The notes under the pieces were generated by a model. It had not been told where the DNA came from and did no database searches. It saw only the letters and a list, made by a program, of their open reading frames with translations. 64,000 bases of DNA from NCBI GenBank assembly GCA_039696685.1, contig CP155566.1, positions 3,224,001 through 3,288,000 on the forward strand. The letters run 5' to 3'. The stretch is from Vibrio sp. CDRSL-10 TSBA (GTDB lineage: Bacteria > Pseudomonadota > Gammaproteobacteria > Enterobacterales > Vibrionaceae). The position numbers and the translations under genes were made by a program. This document shows positions 11,272 to 33,079 of this stretch, piece after piece (within the stretch, counting starts at the first letter, position 1; every line of letters begins with the position of its first letter).

Positions 11272-12652
11272 ATGGTGTTTTTAACAGATGCAGAGCAATG
11301 GGCGACTGAGACTTTTTCACAAGCTAATCTCGGAGATCTTAGACGAACCAAACGTTTAGTTAAACTCACCGCATCTCTTGCTAATCACGTAGGGCAGTCT
11401 ATTGTGCAATCTTTAAAATCTCCTTCTGACATTGAAGCCGCTTACCGTTTTACCCGCAATCATGCTATTGACTCTCAATCGATTGCAGAAGCAGGCTTTG
11501 CCGCAACGGCCGAACTGGCTCAATCTTATGACTGTCTACTGGCTTTGGAAGATACAACCTCACTGGACTTTACCCATCGAAACCGTCAGGGATGAAATGG
11601 GATATACCACCTCTAGGAAAAGCGCCAAAGGCATGCATGCTCACTCCGTGTTGCTGTTTGCTCCCGAGGAGAAGCAGGTTGTGGGGTTGATTGAGCAGGA
11701 GCGCTGGATAAGGGACATGAGCTTATATGGAAAGAAAGCTCAGCGAGGTAACCGAGCCTATGAAGAGAAGGAAAGCTTTAAATGGGAACGTGCGTCGAGA
11801 GCCATGGAAAAACGTCTCGGCTCAGTGATAGACAAGGTTATCTCCGTCTGTGACAGAGAAGCCGACATCATTGAATACCTGACCTATAAAATGACCAACC
11901 GACAACGCTTTGTCGTCCGATCGATGCAAAGCCGGTGCATCGAAGAGAGTACAGACAAGCTGTACTCATTTAGTGATGCCTTACAGCCCGCAGATGAAAG
12001 AAAAGTTCAGGTTAAGCAACGAGGAGGACGTAAAGCTCGAGAGGCTATCTGCGAAGTTCGATATGCCCCAATCACCATCAAAATGCCAGCAAACAAACGA
12101 GGTGAACCCGTCTCATTGTACTATGTGGGCTGTCAGGAAACGAATCACGAGCAGGCCCTTTGCTGGCATATTCTCACGTCAGAGCCAGTGTTGAGTAAAG
12201 AGGATGCTAAGCGTATCTTGGATTACTATGAAAAACGCTGGTTGATTGAGGAGTTCCACAAAGCCTGGAAAAGCGGAGGAACACAGGTTGAGGAGCTCCG
12301 TATGCAAAATAAAGAGAATTTAGAAAAGATGGTCGTCATCCTAGCGTTCATAGCCGTTCGTGTTCATCAACTGCGTTATCTTGGTCTGAACAAAAAAGAA
12401 GCGGAAAAACAGAGTTGTGAAACGCTCTTGAGTCCGGTTGCTTGGAAGCTACTTTGGTCAAAACAGGAAAAGACGCGCCCCCCTAAAAGAGCACCAAGTG
12501 TGTACTGGGCATACATCAATCTCGGCAAGCTCGCGGGATGGTATGACTCGAAACGTAATGGTCGTGTGGGTTGGGAGCGGTTATGGGAAGGATGGTTCTT
12601 ATTACAAACCATCCTTGAAGGTTATCTGTTAGCCAAGTCTCTTGACCTATGA
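11272..12652 (+). CDS. IS4-family (Tn5-like) transposase (frameshift at 11580-11582)
   Basis: The N-terminus (WATETFSQANLGDLRRTKRL) resembles the DNA-binding part of Tn5 transposase. The DDE residues are in LALEDTTS, SVCDREADI and the YREK-type helix YYEKRWLIEEFHKAWKSG. The frame breaks at CATCGAAACCGTC; removing one A gives HRTVRDEMGYTTS and a protein of about 459 residues. The ATG at 11272 has GAGGTAAAG upstream. If the extra base is a sequencing error, the element is probably active, since its ends and target duplication are intact. Confidence 0.9.
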
Positions 12653-12695
12653 GATGTGATCAAGAGACAGGCCGTTACAAGCGGGGCTTTTTTGT

Positions 12696-12758
12696 TAGGG
12701 GCTAGGGGCTAGGGGCTAGGGGCTAGGGGCTAGGGGCTAGGGGCTAGGGGCTAGGGGC
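12696..12758 (+). repeat. (TAGGGGC)9 tandem heptamer, G-quadruplex-forming
   Basis: Nine uninterrupted copies of TAGGGGC give nine GGGG runs each separated by only CTA, far above the four runs needed for an intramolecular G-quadruplex. It starts a few bases after the right half of the add terminator and ends 26 bp before the IS630-type element. No protein is encoded. Confidence 0.95.
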
Positions 12759-12836
12759 TCAAATTATAGCGACCGGCTTGGATAATACCAATCGCACTAA
12801 TTTTATGATCTAATATCAGCTTCAATAGGAGCTGAT

Positions 12837-13864
12837 ATGACGACCCCTGACTTCCCAAAACTTATTCGTGAAACATCCGATGCTAGGATGCGTACGAGAC
12901 TTCTTGCGATATCTCATTTCGTGGATGGAAAAAGCCGCACTCAGATCGCCAAATATTTAAAAGCCAGCCGTACCAGTATCAATAACTGGGTCGCGGCTTA
13001 TTTAAAGAATGGTGTTGAAGGCTTGGTAGAAAAGCAGCATACAGGCCGTCCTCCACGACTGACTGAAGACCAGCTATCCCAGTTAAAGCTGTACATCACT
13101 TCCAATGCGATTAAGCCTGAAGGTGGCAGACTACAGGGGACAGATATTATTGAATTCATCCATGAAGAATTTGGCCTATCGTACAGCTTATCAGGCATCT
13201 ATAAGATATTGATAAAGCTTGATTTAGTTTGGATAACAACGCGTTCAAAGCACCCAAAGCAATCTGTAGAAGCACAAGAAGCTTTTAAAAAAATTCCCAA
13301 TAGAAACGATCCTTAAGATCCCAGGACATGTTGCTTTAAAAGATGTTCAAATCTGGTTTCAAGATGAAGCCAGATTTGGCCAGCGCAACACAACAACCCG
13401 AATATGGGCAGAAAAAGGGACTCGTCCCAGAGCGGTACAACAACAGCAATTTGAGTATGCGTACCTATTTGGAGCGGTGTGCGTTAATACCGGAGAAACT
13501 GAAGCTATTGTTGTTCCGATGAGCAACATGGAAGCAATGAAAGAGCAACTCAGGCTCATTTCTCAATCCACACCCGCAGACAAACATGCTGTCGTCATCA
13601 TGGTTCAAGCCAGTTGGCATCAAAGTTATCTTGCTGATTCATTCAAGAAACCTGACTGTCATTCATATACCGCCCTATTCACCGGAACTCAACCCAATAG
13701 AGCAGGTATGGAGTTGGTTGCGTCAGAACGAAATAGCCAATAGGTGTTTTGAATGTTACGACGATATTGTCGACAAGCTGTGTAGTGCTTGGAATCGCTT
13801 TTGTGCAGACAAAAGCAGAGTCATTTCGCTCTGCTTTAGAGATTGGACTATATTGACCAGTTAA
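12837..13864 (+). pseudogene. IS630-family transposase, frameshifted and lacking a catalytic Asp
   Basis: The N-terminal part is a helix-turn-helix (SRTQIAKYLKASRTSINNWV) and the C-terminal part a DDE domain with WFQDEARFG and PPYSPELNPIEQVWSWLR. Two frame breaks occur. One is near 13287-13306 (either the A7 run or a GAAAC at 13303-13307). The other is at AAGAAACCTG (13648-13650), where the two copies downstream read AAGAACCTG. Separately, the second catalytic Asp, expected in a VVIMDGASWH-like motif, reads VVIMVQASWH. The copy is therefore probably inactive even if the frameshifts are artefacts. Confidence 0.85.
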
Positions 13865-13880
13865 TTAGTGTGATTGGTAT

Positions 13881-14401
13881 TATCTTGCTGATTCATTCAA
13901 GAACCTGACTGTCATTCATATACCGCCCTATTCACCGGAACTCAACCCAATAGAGCAGGTATGGAGTTGGTTGCGTCAGAACGAAATAGCCAATAGGTGT
14001 TTTGAATGTTACGACGATATTGTCGACAAGCTGTGTAGTGCTTGGAATCGCTTTTGTGCAGACAAAAGTCGAGTCATTTCGCTCTGCTTTAGAGATTGGA
14101 CTATATTGACCAGTTAATTAGTGTGATTGGTATTATCTTGCTGATTCATTCAAGAACCTGACTGTCATTCATATACCGCCCTATTCACCGGAACTCAACC
14201 CAATAGAGCAGGTATGGAGTTGGTTGCGTCAGAACGAAATAGCCAATAGGTGTTTTGAATGTTACGACGATATTGTCGACAAGCTGTGTAGTGCTTGGAA
14301 TCGCTTTTGTGCAGACAAAAGTCGAGTCATTTCGCTCTGCTTTAGAGATTGGACTATATTGACCAGTTAATTAGTGTGATTGGTATTAGTGTGATTGGTA
14401 T
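13881..14401 (+). repeat. Two 253-bp copies of the IS630 right end plus a 15-bp remnant
   Basis: Bases 13881-14133 and 14134-14386 repeat the last 253 bp of the transposase gene and right end (13627-13880, which has one extra A). Both begin TATCTTGCTG and end GATTGGTAT. They share AAAAGTCGAG where the full copy has AAAAGCAGAG, so they are closer to each other than to the full copy. The final 15 bp, TAGTGTGATTGGTAT, repeats only the end itself. Confidence 0.9.
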
Positions 14402-14428
14402 AACGCCAGGGTTTGGAATAGCAGAAAA

Positions 14429-14456
14429 CAAAAAACCCAGTCACAAGACTGGGTTT
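14429..14456 (-). terminator. Terminator of the leftmost rRNA operon
   Basis: The stem AACCCAGTC..GACTGGGTT is followed on the minus strand by a T-rich tract. It is 11 bp past the 3' end of tRNA-Asp and ends the leftward rRNA transcript before the IS630 remnants. Confidence 0.88.
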
Positions 14457-14467
14457 CTGTAAATAAG

Positions 14468-14544
14468 TGGCGGAGCGGACGGGACTCGAACCCGCGACCC
14501 CCGGCGTGACAGGCCGGTATTCTAACCAACTGAACTACCGCTCC
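14468..14544 (-). tRNA. tRNA-Asp (GTC)
   Basis: A 77-nt cloverleaf with encoded CCA, anticodon GTC in loop CTGTCAC and T-loop GGTTCGAGTCC. It is the distal tRNA of the leftmost rRNA operon, about 80 bp after 5S, as in several vibrio and enteric rrn operons. Confidence 0.97.
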
Positions 14545-14627
14545 GCATTGGTCAGACTATAAAGTCTTTTCTCGTTTTTGCTTTCAGGTTATTCCTTAAA
14601 AAGGAGTAATCTGAAGCAAGAAATTAA

Positions 14628-14746
14628 AGCCTGGCGATGTTCTACTCTCACATGGGGAAACCCCACACTACCATCGACGCTGTTTCGTTTCACTTCTGAG
14701 TTCGGAATGGGATCAGGTGGGTCCAAAACGCTATGGTCGCCAAGCA
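14628..14746 (-). rRNA. rrf: 5S rRNA, operon 1
   Basis: The minus strand from TGCTTGGCGACC to CGCCAGGCT is a full 5S rRNA of about 119 nt. It differs by single bases from the copies at 20.2 and 26.0 kb. Confidence 0.96.
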
Positions 14747-14870
14747 AATTCTGTTTTTATTTTCACTTTTTCTAAAAAAGTGAAGACAAAAAATCTGGAA
14801 AGCTGTTTAAGTTCTCACACACATTCAATGTACTTGCATTGAGTCCAATCAAAACCCCTTGGGTGTTGTA

Positions 14871-17759
<2,889 letters not shown>

Positions 17760-18048
17760 ATACAACCCGAAGGAGTTTCGAGTTGATGAACAAGTCACCA
17801 AGTTTGTCTGCAATTATTTAAACATGATGCAGACTTGATTTTGCCGGACTCAATTTTGAAACTTGAAAACAAGTTTCTACCAAGCACACTTGAATGTGTT
17901 GTTGGTGTATTCTATTAAGGAATACATTGAGAACTTTACAAATAATCTAAAAGATTATTTTGTCAGCTTTCCAAATTGTTAAAGAGCAAGATTCGTATCT
18001 CTGATGAGATGAACCATTTTTAAACACACTCGTAAGAGCGCTTAAAGA

Positions 18049-18124
18049 TGGTGGAGCTATGCGGGATCGAACCGCAGACCTCCTGCGTGCAAGGCAGGCG
18101 CTCTCCCAGCTGAGCTATAGCCCC
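18049..18124 (-). tRNA. tRNA-Ala (TGC), operon 1 spacer
   Basis: A 76-nt tRNA with CCA and anticodon TGC in CCTTGCACG, located between tRNA-Ile and 23S. It is identical to the copy in operon 3. Confidence 0.97.
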
Positions 18125-18166
18125 ATCAGGTGTTGATACTGTGTGCCAATCTCCCGGGAGGAAGAT

Positions 18167-18243
18167 TGGTGGGTCTGAGTGGACTCGAACCACCGACCTC
18201 TCGCTTATCAGGCGAACGCTCTAACCACCTGAGCTACAGACCC
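18167..18243 (-). tRNA. tRNA-Ile (GAT), operon 1 spacer
   Basis: A 77-nt tRNA with CCA and anticodon GAT in CTGATAA, the first spacer tRNA after 16S. It is identical to the copy in operon 3. Confidence 0.97.
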
Positions 18244-18309
18244 AGTATCGTCTCTTAAACGTTATAAACCATCAATCTGTGTGAACACTCATCGCAATAA
18301 TCATTCGTA

Positions 18310-19862
<1,553 letters not shown>

Positions 19863-20064
19863 AAGATTTTGTCGGCTCAATGAATACTGACTTCAAATTA
19901 CCTTAGTAATTCAAAGCTATTATCATTCCAACAGAATGATAATGAATTGACTGTGCCGATACCGAAGTATCGATTGGTCACTCAGTTCATTGATACCTAA
20001 GTTGATTCTTTAGAATCATCTTCGATTATCATCAACGAGTGCCCACACAGATTGATAGGTTTAT

Positions 20065-20077
20065 ATTGTTAAAGAGC
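20065..20077 (-). promoter_or_regulatory. boxA antitermination element, operon 1 leader
   Basis: GCTCTTTAACAAT on the minus strand is the rrn boxA sequence bound by the Nus factors. Equivalent copies are in the operon 2 leader (25791-25803), the operon 3 leader (31418-31430) and the three 16S-23S spacers (17975, 23576 and 29312 onward). Confidence 0.85.
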
Positions 20078-20114
20078 TTTGCTTTCAGTGCCTTAGCACT
20101 TGGGCAGGACGCGT

Positions 20115-20142
20115 ATATTACGCTGTGCACCGTGAAAGTCAA
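20115..20142 (-). promoter_or_regulatory. rRNA operon 1 promoter
   Basis: On the minus strand TTGACT and TAATAT are separated by 16 bp, with a GC-rich discriminator (ACGCG) typical of stringently controlled rRNA promoters. It lies between the 5S of operon 2 and the 16S of operon 1, so operon 1 has its own start. No U-tract terminator is evident between the two operons, although dyads occur at 20180-20200 and 20215-20237. Confidence 0.8.
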
Positions 20143-20247
20143 CATAAAACTTTAAGTTTTTTAAAAGCTTTATGGTGACTCGTCTACTTAGTAGACAAGC
20201 ACGCAGTTTTGCTTTCAGATTTTCTAAAATCTGAAGACAAGAATAAG

Positions 20248-20366
20248 AGCCTGGCGATGTTCTACTCTCACATGGGGAAGCCCCACACTACCATCGACGC
20301 TGTTTCGTTTCACTTCTGAGTTCGGAATGGAATCAGGTGGGTCCAAAACGCTATGGTCGCCAAGCA
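20248..20366 (-). rRNA. rrf: 5S rRNA, operon 2
   Basis: A full-length 5S rRNA of about 119 nt, differing from operon 1 by a few single bases (for example at the loop near 20280 and at 20331). It is followed by operon 1's promoter instead of a tRNA. Confidence 0.96.
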
Positions 20367-20453
20367 AAATTTTAAAATCTGGAAAGCTGTTTATGTTCTC
20401 ACACACATTCAATGCACTTGCATTGAGTCCATCAAAACCCCTTGGGTGTTGTA

Positions 20454-23343
<2,890 letters not shown>

Positions 23344-23711
23344 ATACAACCCGAAGGAGTTTCGAGTTGATGAACAAGTCACCAAGTTTGTCTGCAATTA
23401 TTTAAACATGATGCAGACTTGATTTTGCCGGACTCAATTTTGAAACTTGTTAAACAAGTTTTTACCAAGCACACTTGAATGTGTTGTTGGTGTATTCCAC
23501 TAAGGAATACATTGAGAACTTTACAAATAATCGCCTATCTGTTTAAAGATAAGGATTATTTTGTCAGCTTTCCAAATTGTTAAAGAGCGTTGTTTCTTTC
23601 GAAACAGAGTACCTGTTTGGCACTTTCTAAAGATTCTCAGCGTCAGAAATCCGAACCACGTACGTTTTACTGAAGTGGTTTGGAAATTGAAATCCAAAAA
23701 TACTTAGAGAG

Positions 23712-23787
23712 TGGTGGGCGATACCGGGTTCGAACCAGTGACCCCCTGCTTGTAAGGCAGGTGCTCTCCCAACTGAGCTAATCGCCC
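23712..23787 (-). tRNA. tRNA-Val (TAC), operon 2 spacer
   Basis: A 76-nt tRNA with encoded CCA and anticodon TAC in CTTACAA, the last of three spacer tRNAs before 23S. Confidence 0.96.
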
Positions 23788-23814
23788 ATCTTATTTTAAT
23801 TCCCATGGAAGGAA

Positions 23815-23890
23815 TGGTGGGTCGTGCAGGATTCGAACCTGCGACCAATTGATTAAAAGTCAACTGCTCTACCAACTGAGCTAACGACCC
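23815..23890 (-). tRNA. tRNA-Lys (TTT), operon 2 spacer
   Basis: A 76-nt tRNA with encoded CCA and anticodon TTT in CTTTTAA, between tRNA-Glu and tRNA-Val. A spurious open frame across the tRNA-Val and tRNA-Lys genes is not coding. Confidence 0.96.
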
Positions 23891-23891
23891 G

Positions 23892-23967
23892 TGGTATCCC
23901 GTAGGGGAGTCGAACCCCTGTTACCGCCGTGAAAGGGCGGTGTCCTAGGCCTCTAGACGAACGGGAC
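23892..23967 (-). tRNA. tRNA-Glu (TTC), operon 2 spacer
   Basis: A 76-nt tRNA with CCA and anticodon TTC in CTTTCAC, one base from tRNA-Lys. The Glu-Lys-Val spacer is a known vibrio rrn arrangement and differs from the Ile-Ala spacers on both sides. Confidence 0.96.
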
Positions 23968-24035
23968 ACTAAGATACTCTTCTTTATCTAAACCGTATCA
24001 ATCTGTGTGAACACTCATCGCAATAATCATTCGTA

Positions 24036-25588
<1,553 letters not shown>

Positions 25589-25840
25589 AAGATTTTGTCG
25601 GCTCAATGAATACTGACTTCAAATTACCTTAGTAATTCAAAGCTATTATCGTTCCAACAGAACGACAATGAATTGACTGTGCCGATACCAAAGTATCGAT
25701 TGGTCACTCAGTTCATTGATACCTAAGTTGATTCTTTAGAATCATCTTCGATTATCATCAACGAGTGCCCACACAGATTGATAGGTTTATATTGTTAAAG
25801 AGCTTTGCTTTCAGTGCCTTAGCACTTGGGCAGGACGCGT

Positions 25841-25868
25841 ATATTACGCTGTGCGCCGTGAAAGTCAA
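25841..25868 (-). promoter_or_regulatory. rRNA operon 2 promoter
   Basis: Minus-strand TTGACT-N16-TAATAT, the same architecture as the operon 1 promoter with one base different in the spacer. It lies between the 5S of operon 3 and the 16S of operon 2; boxA follows at 25791-25803. Confidence 0.8.
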
Positions 25869-25973
25869 CATAAAACTTTAAGTTTTTTAAAAGCTTTATG
25901 GTGACTTGTCTACTTAGTAGACAAGTACGCAGTTTTGCTTTCAGATTTTCTAAAATCTGAAGACAAGAATAAG

Positions 25974-26092
25974 AGCCTGGCGATGTTCTACTCTCACATG
26001 GGGAAACCCCACACTACCATCGACGCTGTTTCGTTTCACTTCTGAGTTCGGAATGGAGTCAGGTGGGTCCAAAACGCTATGGTCGCCAAGCA
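25974..26092 (-). rRNA. rrf: 5S rRNA, operon 3
   Basis: A full-length 5S rRNA of about 119 nt with the same ends as the other two copies. Confidence 0.96.
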
Positions 26093-26206
26093 AATTCTTT
26101 TTAACTACCGCTTAAGGCGATAATTAATAATCTGGAAAGCTGTTTATGTTCTCACACACATTCAATGTACTTGCATTGAGTCCATCAAAACCCCTTGGGT
26201 GTTGTA

Positions 26207-29095
<2,889 letters not shown>

Positions 29096-29385
29096 ATACA
29101 ACCCGAAGGAGTTTCGAGTTGATGAACAAGTCACCAAGTTTGTCTGCAATTATTTAAACATGATGCAGACTTGATTTTGCCGGACTCAATTTTGAAACTT
29201 GTTAAACAAGTTTCTACCAAGCACACTTGAATGTGTTGTTGGTGTATTCCATTAAGGAATACATTGAGAACTTTACAAATAATCTAAAAGATTATTTTGT
29301 CAGCTTTCCAAATTGTTAAAGAGCAAGATTCGTATCTCTGATGAGATGAACCATTTTTAAACACACTCGTAAGAGCGCTTAAAGA

Positions 29386-29461
29386 TGGTGGAGCTATGCG
29401 GGATCGAACCGCAGACCTCCTGCGTGCAAGGCAGGCGCTCTCCCAGCTGAGCTATAGCCCC
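29386..29461 (-). tRNA. tRNA-Ala (TGC), operon 3 spacer
   Basis: Identical to the operon 1 tRNA-Ala, with anticodon TGC and encoded CCA. Confidence 0.97.
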
Positions 29462-29503
29462 ATCAGGTGTTGATACTGTGTGCCAATCTCCCGGGAGGAA
29501 GAT

Positions 29504-29580
29504 TGGTGGGTCTGAGTGGACTCGAACCACCGACCTCTCGCTTATCAGGCGAACGCTCTAACCACCTGAGCTACAGACCC
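29504..29580 (-). tRNA. tRNA-Ile (GAT), operon 3 spacer
   Basis: Identical to the operon 1 tRNA-Ile, with anticodon GAT and encoded CCA. The whole spacer around it matches operon 1. Confidence 0.97.
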
Positions 29581-29646
29581 AGTATCGTCTCTTAAACGTT
29601 ATAAACCATCAATCTGTGTGAACACTCATCGCAATAATCATTCGTA

Positions 29647-31214
<1,568 letters not shown>

Positions 31215-31479
31215 AAGATTTTGTTCGGCTCAATGAATACTGACTTCAAATTACCTTAGTAATTCAAAGCTATTATCGTTCCAACAGAACGATAATGAAT
31301 TGACTGTGCCGATACCGAAGTATCGATTGGTCACTCAGTTCATTGATACCTAAGTTGATTCTTTAGAATCATCTTCGATTATCATCAACGAGTGCCCACA
31401 CAGATTGATAGGTTTATATTGTTAAAGAGCATTTCCACCAGCAAACTTTCCGCTCAAAGCGTCGTTACTAGGGGTGCGT

Positions 31480-31507
31480 ATAATACGCTAAACTTTTTCA
31501 GAGTCAA
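31480..31507 (-). promoter_or_regulatory. rRNA operon 3 promoter P2
   Basis: Minus-strand TTGACT (31502-31507), a 16-bp spacer and TATTAT (31480-31485), followed by a GC-rich discriminator. It lies about 50 bp upstream of the leader boxA (31418-31430). Confidence 0.8.
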
Positions 31508-31586
31508 TCGTTATTTTCAAACTTTCTCAACTCTTTACCGCTAACCACTTTGTGATGTTTGTCTCACTCCGTGTCGGTGAGGCGGC

Positions 31587-31614
31587 ATTATAGGGAGGTC
31601 TGGAATTATGACAA
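31587..31614 (-). promoter_or_regulatory. rRNA operon 3 promoter P1
   Basis: Minus-strand TTGTCA (31609-31614), 16-bp spacer ending CTCCC and TATAAT (31587-31592). This is nearly the E. coli rrnB P1 core. An A/T-rich stretch at 31615-31660 upstream fits an UP element or Fis-binding region. Operons 1 and 2 lack a second promoter of this strength in their short gaps. Confidence 0.85.
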
Positions 31615-31806
31615 GCACTTTTTGCAAATAATTTTTCGTTCGCTCAAAAAGACACCAAATGGCTGTTTATCGAATAAAATTCCAACATTTGAGGGGGGTC
31701 ACAGCAATTGGTTGGAAAAAAACGAAGCATATACGTAAGATTCATGTGTCTATTTTGTTAATCTAGGCACGCATCTTATTTTTATGCTGAAAAGTAGTAT
31801 TCCAAT

Positions 31807-32269
31807 ATGAACTCAAAAAAATCGATGTTATGGATAGTCGTCCTTATTGTTTTAGGCGCTATCATTTTCTCTCAGGTATCAACTCACCCTTCCGTGAGCT
31901 TTGTGCTTGGTGTTGTGGCAGCAGCAATTATCTTTAAACTTTTTACTTCCACATCGTCGCCATTCAAATCTCAGGATGAGTCTTCAACGGCAACCAAAAC
32001 TTTGTATGTAGGTAATCTGCCATATAAAGCAAACGAATCTCACGTACGTGATCTGTTTGCTCAACATGGTGAAGTGTTCGCAGTTTCGTCTGATGAAAGA
32101 CAAACGAACAGGTAAGCGTCGCGGATTTGGTTTTGTGGTAATGGCAGCCGGCCATGCGCAAACCGCCATTGATGCTTTAAACGAAAAGGATTATATGCAG
32201 CGTACTCTGAAAGTACGAATTGCTAATGATCCAAAACACCCTGAAGAGGGTATGGGCGAACAGGACTAA
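31807..32269 (+). CDS. Membrane-anchored RRM RNA-binding protein (frameshift at 32084-32086)
   Basis: Two hydrophobic segments at the N-terminus (residues ~7-22 and ~30-46) precede one RRM domain with RNP2 LYVGNL and RNP1 [10 protein letters not shown] membrane anchor on a single RRM is unusual. The frame breaks at GCAGTTTCGTCTG; deleting one T restores [20 protein letters not shown] and gives about 153 residues. The gene converges on murI and overlaps its 3' end by 47 bp. RRM proteins bind single-stranded RNA; the target here is unknown. Confidence 0.8.
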
Positions 32270-33032
32270 AGCCGAGTTGCGCCAGCGTTCGATTCAACGC
32301 ATCTTCCTTCCAGGGAGGTGCGCTGGAGAAGATGTTGTGCGCACTCTCCTGCTGCTCACCAGCACTAATCTCCAATAACTCTTCTACCCGACGAGCGATC
32401 GCTTGACCGGAATCCACCAAGATGACCCCCTCTCCCAACACAGTCTGGATCTCTGCCTTGATAAGTGGGAAATGTGTGCATCCTAATACCGCCACATCAA
32501 TCTGATTGTGCAGCGGACGCAAAATTGCAGCCAACTCCTCCAAATCGACCGGTTGACCTCGCAATTTTTCTTCAGCCATATCCACCAGCCGGGTTGACCC
32601 CAGAAGCTCGACGCTTTTATTCAATGCAAAATCACGGATCAGATCGTGGGTATACTGACGGGTAATTGTCGCAGGTGTAGCAATTAAGCCCACAGCCTTA
32701 TGCGCCAGCACAGATGCCGGCTTTATCGCAGGTACCACACCGACCACAGGAATACTCAGTCTGGACCGAAGAACAGGTAATACAATTGTACTCGCGGTAT
32801 TACAGGCGATAATGACAATATCGAACCCCTGCTGCTCAACCAATCCGGTCACCAAGGCTTCAACCCGATGCAGGAGCGTATCCTGAGCCAGTTCACCATA
32901 TGGGTATGCCGCATTATCAAACAGGTAGGTATAACTGAGTTGCGGCAGACGCGCCTGTATTTCACGGTAGACCGACAAACCGCCGACACCGGAATCAAAT
33001 ATAAGTGCTTTGTATTGGGGATGTTCAGACAC
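32223..33032 (-). CDS. murI: Glutamate racemase
   Basis: MurI makes D-glutamate for peptidoglycan. The two catalytic cysteines are in ACNTAS (about residue 78) and LGCTHFP (about residue 189), and the N-terminal [10 protein letters not shown] loop is intact. The 269-residue length is normal and no frameshift is present. The btuB-murI neighbourhood is the same as in E. coli. Its 3' end overlaps the convergent RRM gene. Confidence 0.95.
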   Translation of the reverse strand: MSEHPQYKALIFDSGVGGLSVYREIQARLPQLSYTYLFDNAAYPYGELAQDTLLHRVEALVTGLVEQQGFDIVIIACNTASTIVLPVLRSRLSIPVVGVVPAIKPASVLAHKAVGLIATPATITRQYTHDLIRDFALNKSVELLGSTRLVDMAEEKLRGQPVDLEELAAILRPLHNQIDVAVLGCTHFPLIKAEIQTVLGEGVILVDSGQAIARRVEELLEISAGEQQESAHNIFSSAPPWKEDALNRTLAQLGFSPVRPYPLQGVLDH

Positions 33033-33079
33033 GTGGTACCCTGATGGTCACATCATTAGGAAGATAATAAACGCCCTGA

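Larger units (their letters stand above)
11169..12670 (+). mobile_element. IS4-family (IS50-like) insertion sequence
   Basis: The right end is CTGTCTCTTGATCACATCT on the minus strand (12652-12670), almost the Tn5/IS50 end sequence. The left end CTGTCTTTCCTACACAAAT (11169-11187) matches it at about 12 of 19 positions. A 12-bp direct repeat, GCCGTTACAAGC, flanks the element, which is direct evidence of transposition; IS50 itself makes 9 bp. One transposase gene fills the element. It is in the same orientation as add. Confidence 0.92.
11149..12690 (+). terminator. add terminator split by the IS4-family insertion
   Basis: The left arm AAAGCCCCGC (11149-11158) and right arm GCGGGGCTTT (12681-12690) would form a perfect 10-bp stem with loop CGTTACAA and a downstream T-run. 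The 1.5-kb insertion sequence lies in the loop, with the 12 bp GCCGTTACAAGC repeated on both sides (11157-11168 and 12671-12682). Transcripts of add now probably end at the terminator inside the left end of the element. Confidence 0.8.
12785..14401 (+). mobile_element. IS630-family element with stacked right-end fragments
   Basis: The left end ATACCAATCGCACTAATT (12785-12802) is an inverted match, with one mismatch, to AATTAGTGTGATTGGTAT at 13863-13880. The same right end recurs at 14116-14133 and 14369-14386, with a 15-bp remnant at 14387-14401. A TA dinucleotide precedes the left end and follows the first three right ends, as expected for IS630 targeting. The full element (12785-13880) is about 1.1 kb; the rest is explained by nested or tandem right-end copies. 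Confidence 0.85.

Noticed and set aside
12696..14401. A CRISPR-like array suggested by the regular repeats
   Set aside because: The heptamer has no spacers and the 253-bp units are IS630 right ends; no cas genes are present.
20180..20240. Dyads between the rRNA operons (GTCTACTTAGTAGAC and AGATTTTCTAAAATCT) as terminators
   Set aside because: On the transcribed strand neither is followed by a T-run, so I could not support termination there.
23627..23875. An 82-codon frame on the minus strand resembling a commonly annotated short protein
   Set aside because: It reads through the tRNA-Val and tRNA-Lys genes and is an artefact of tRNA sequence.
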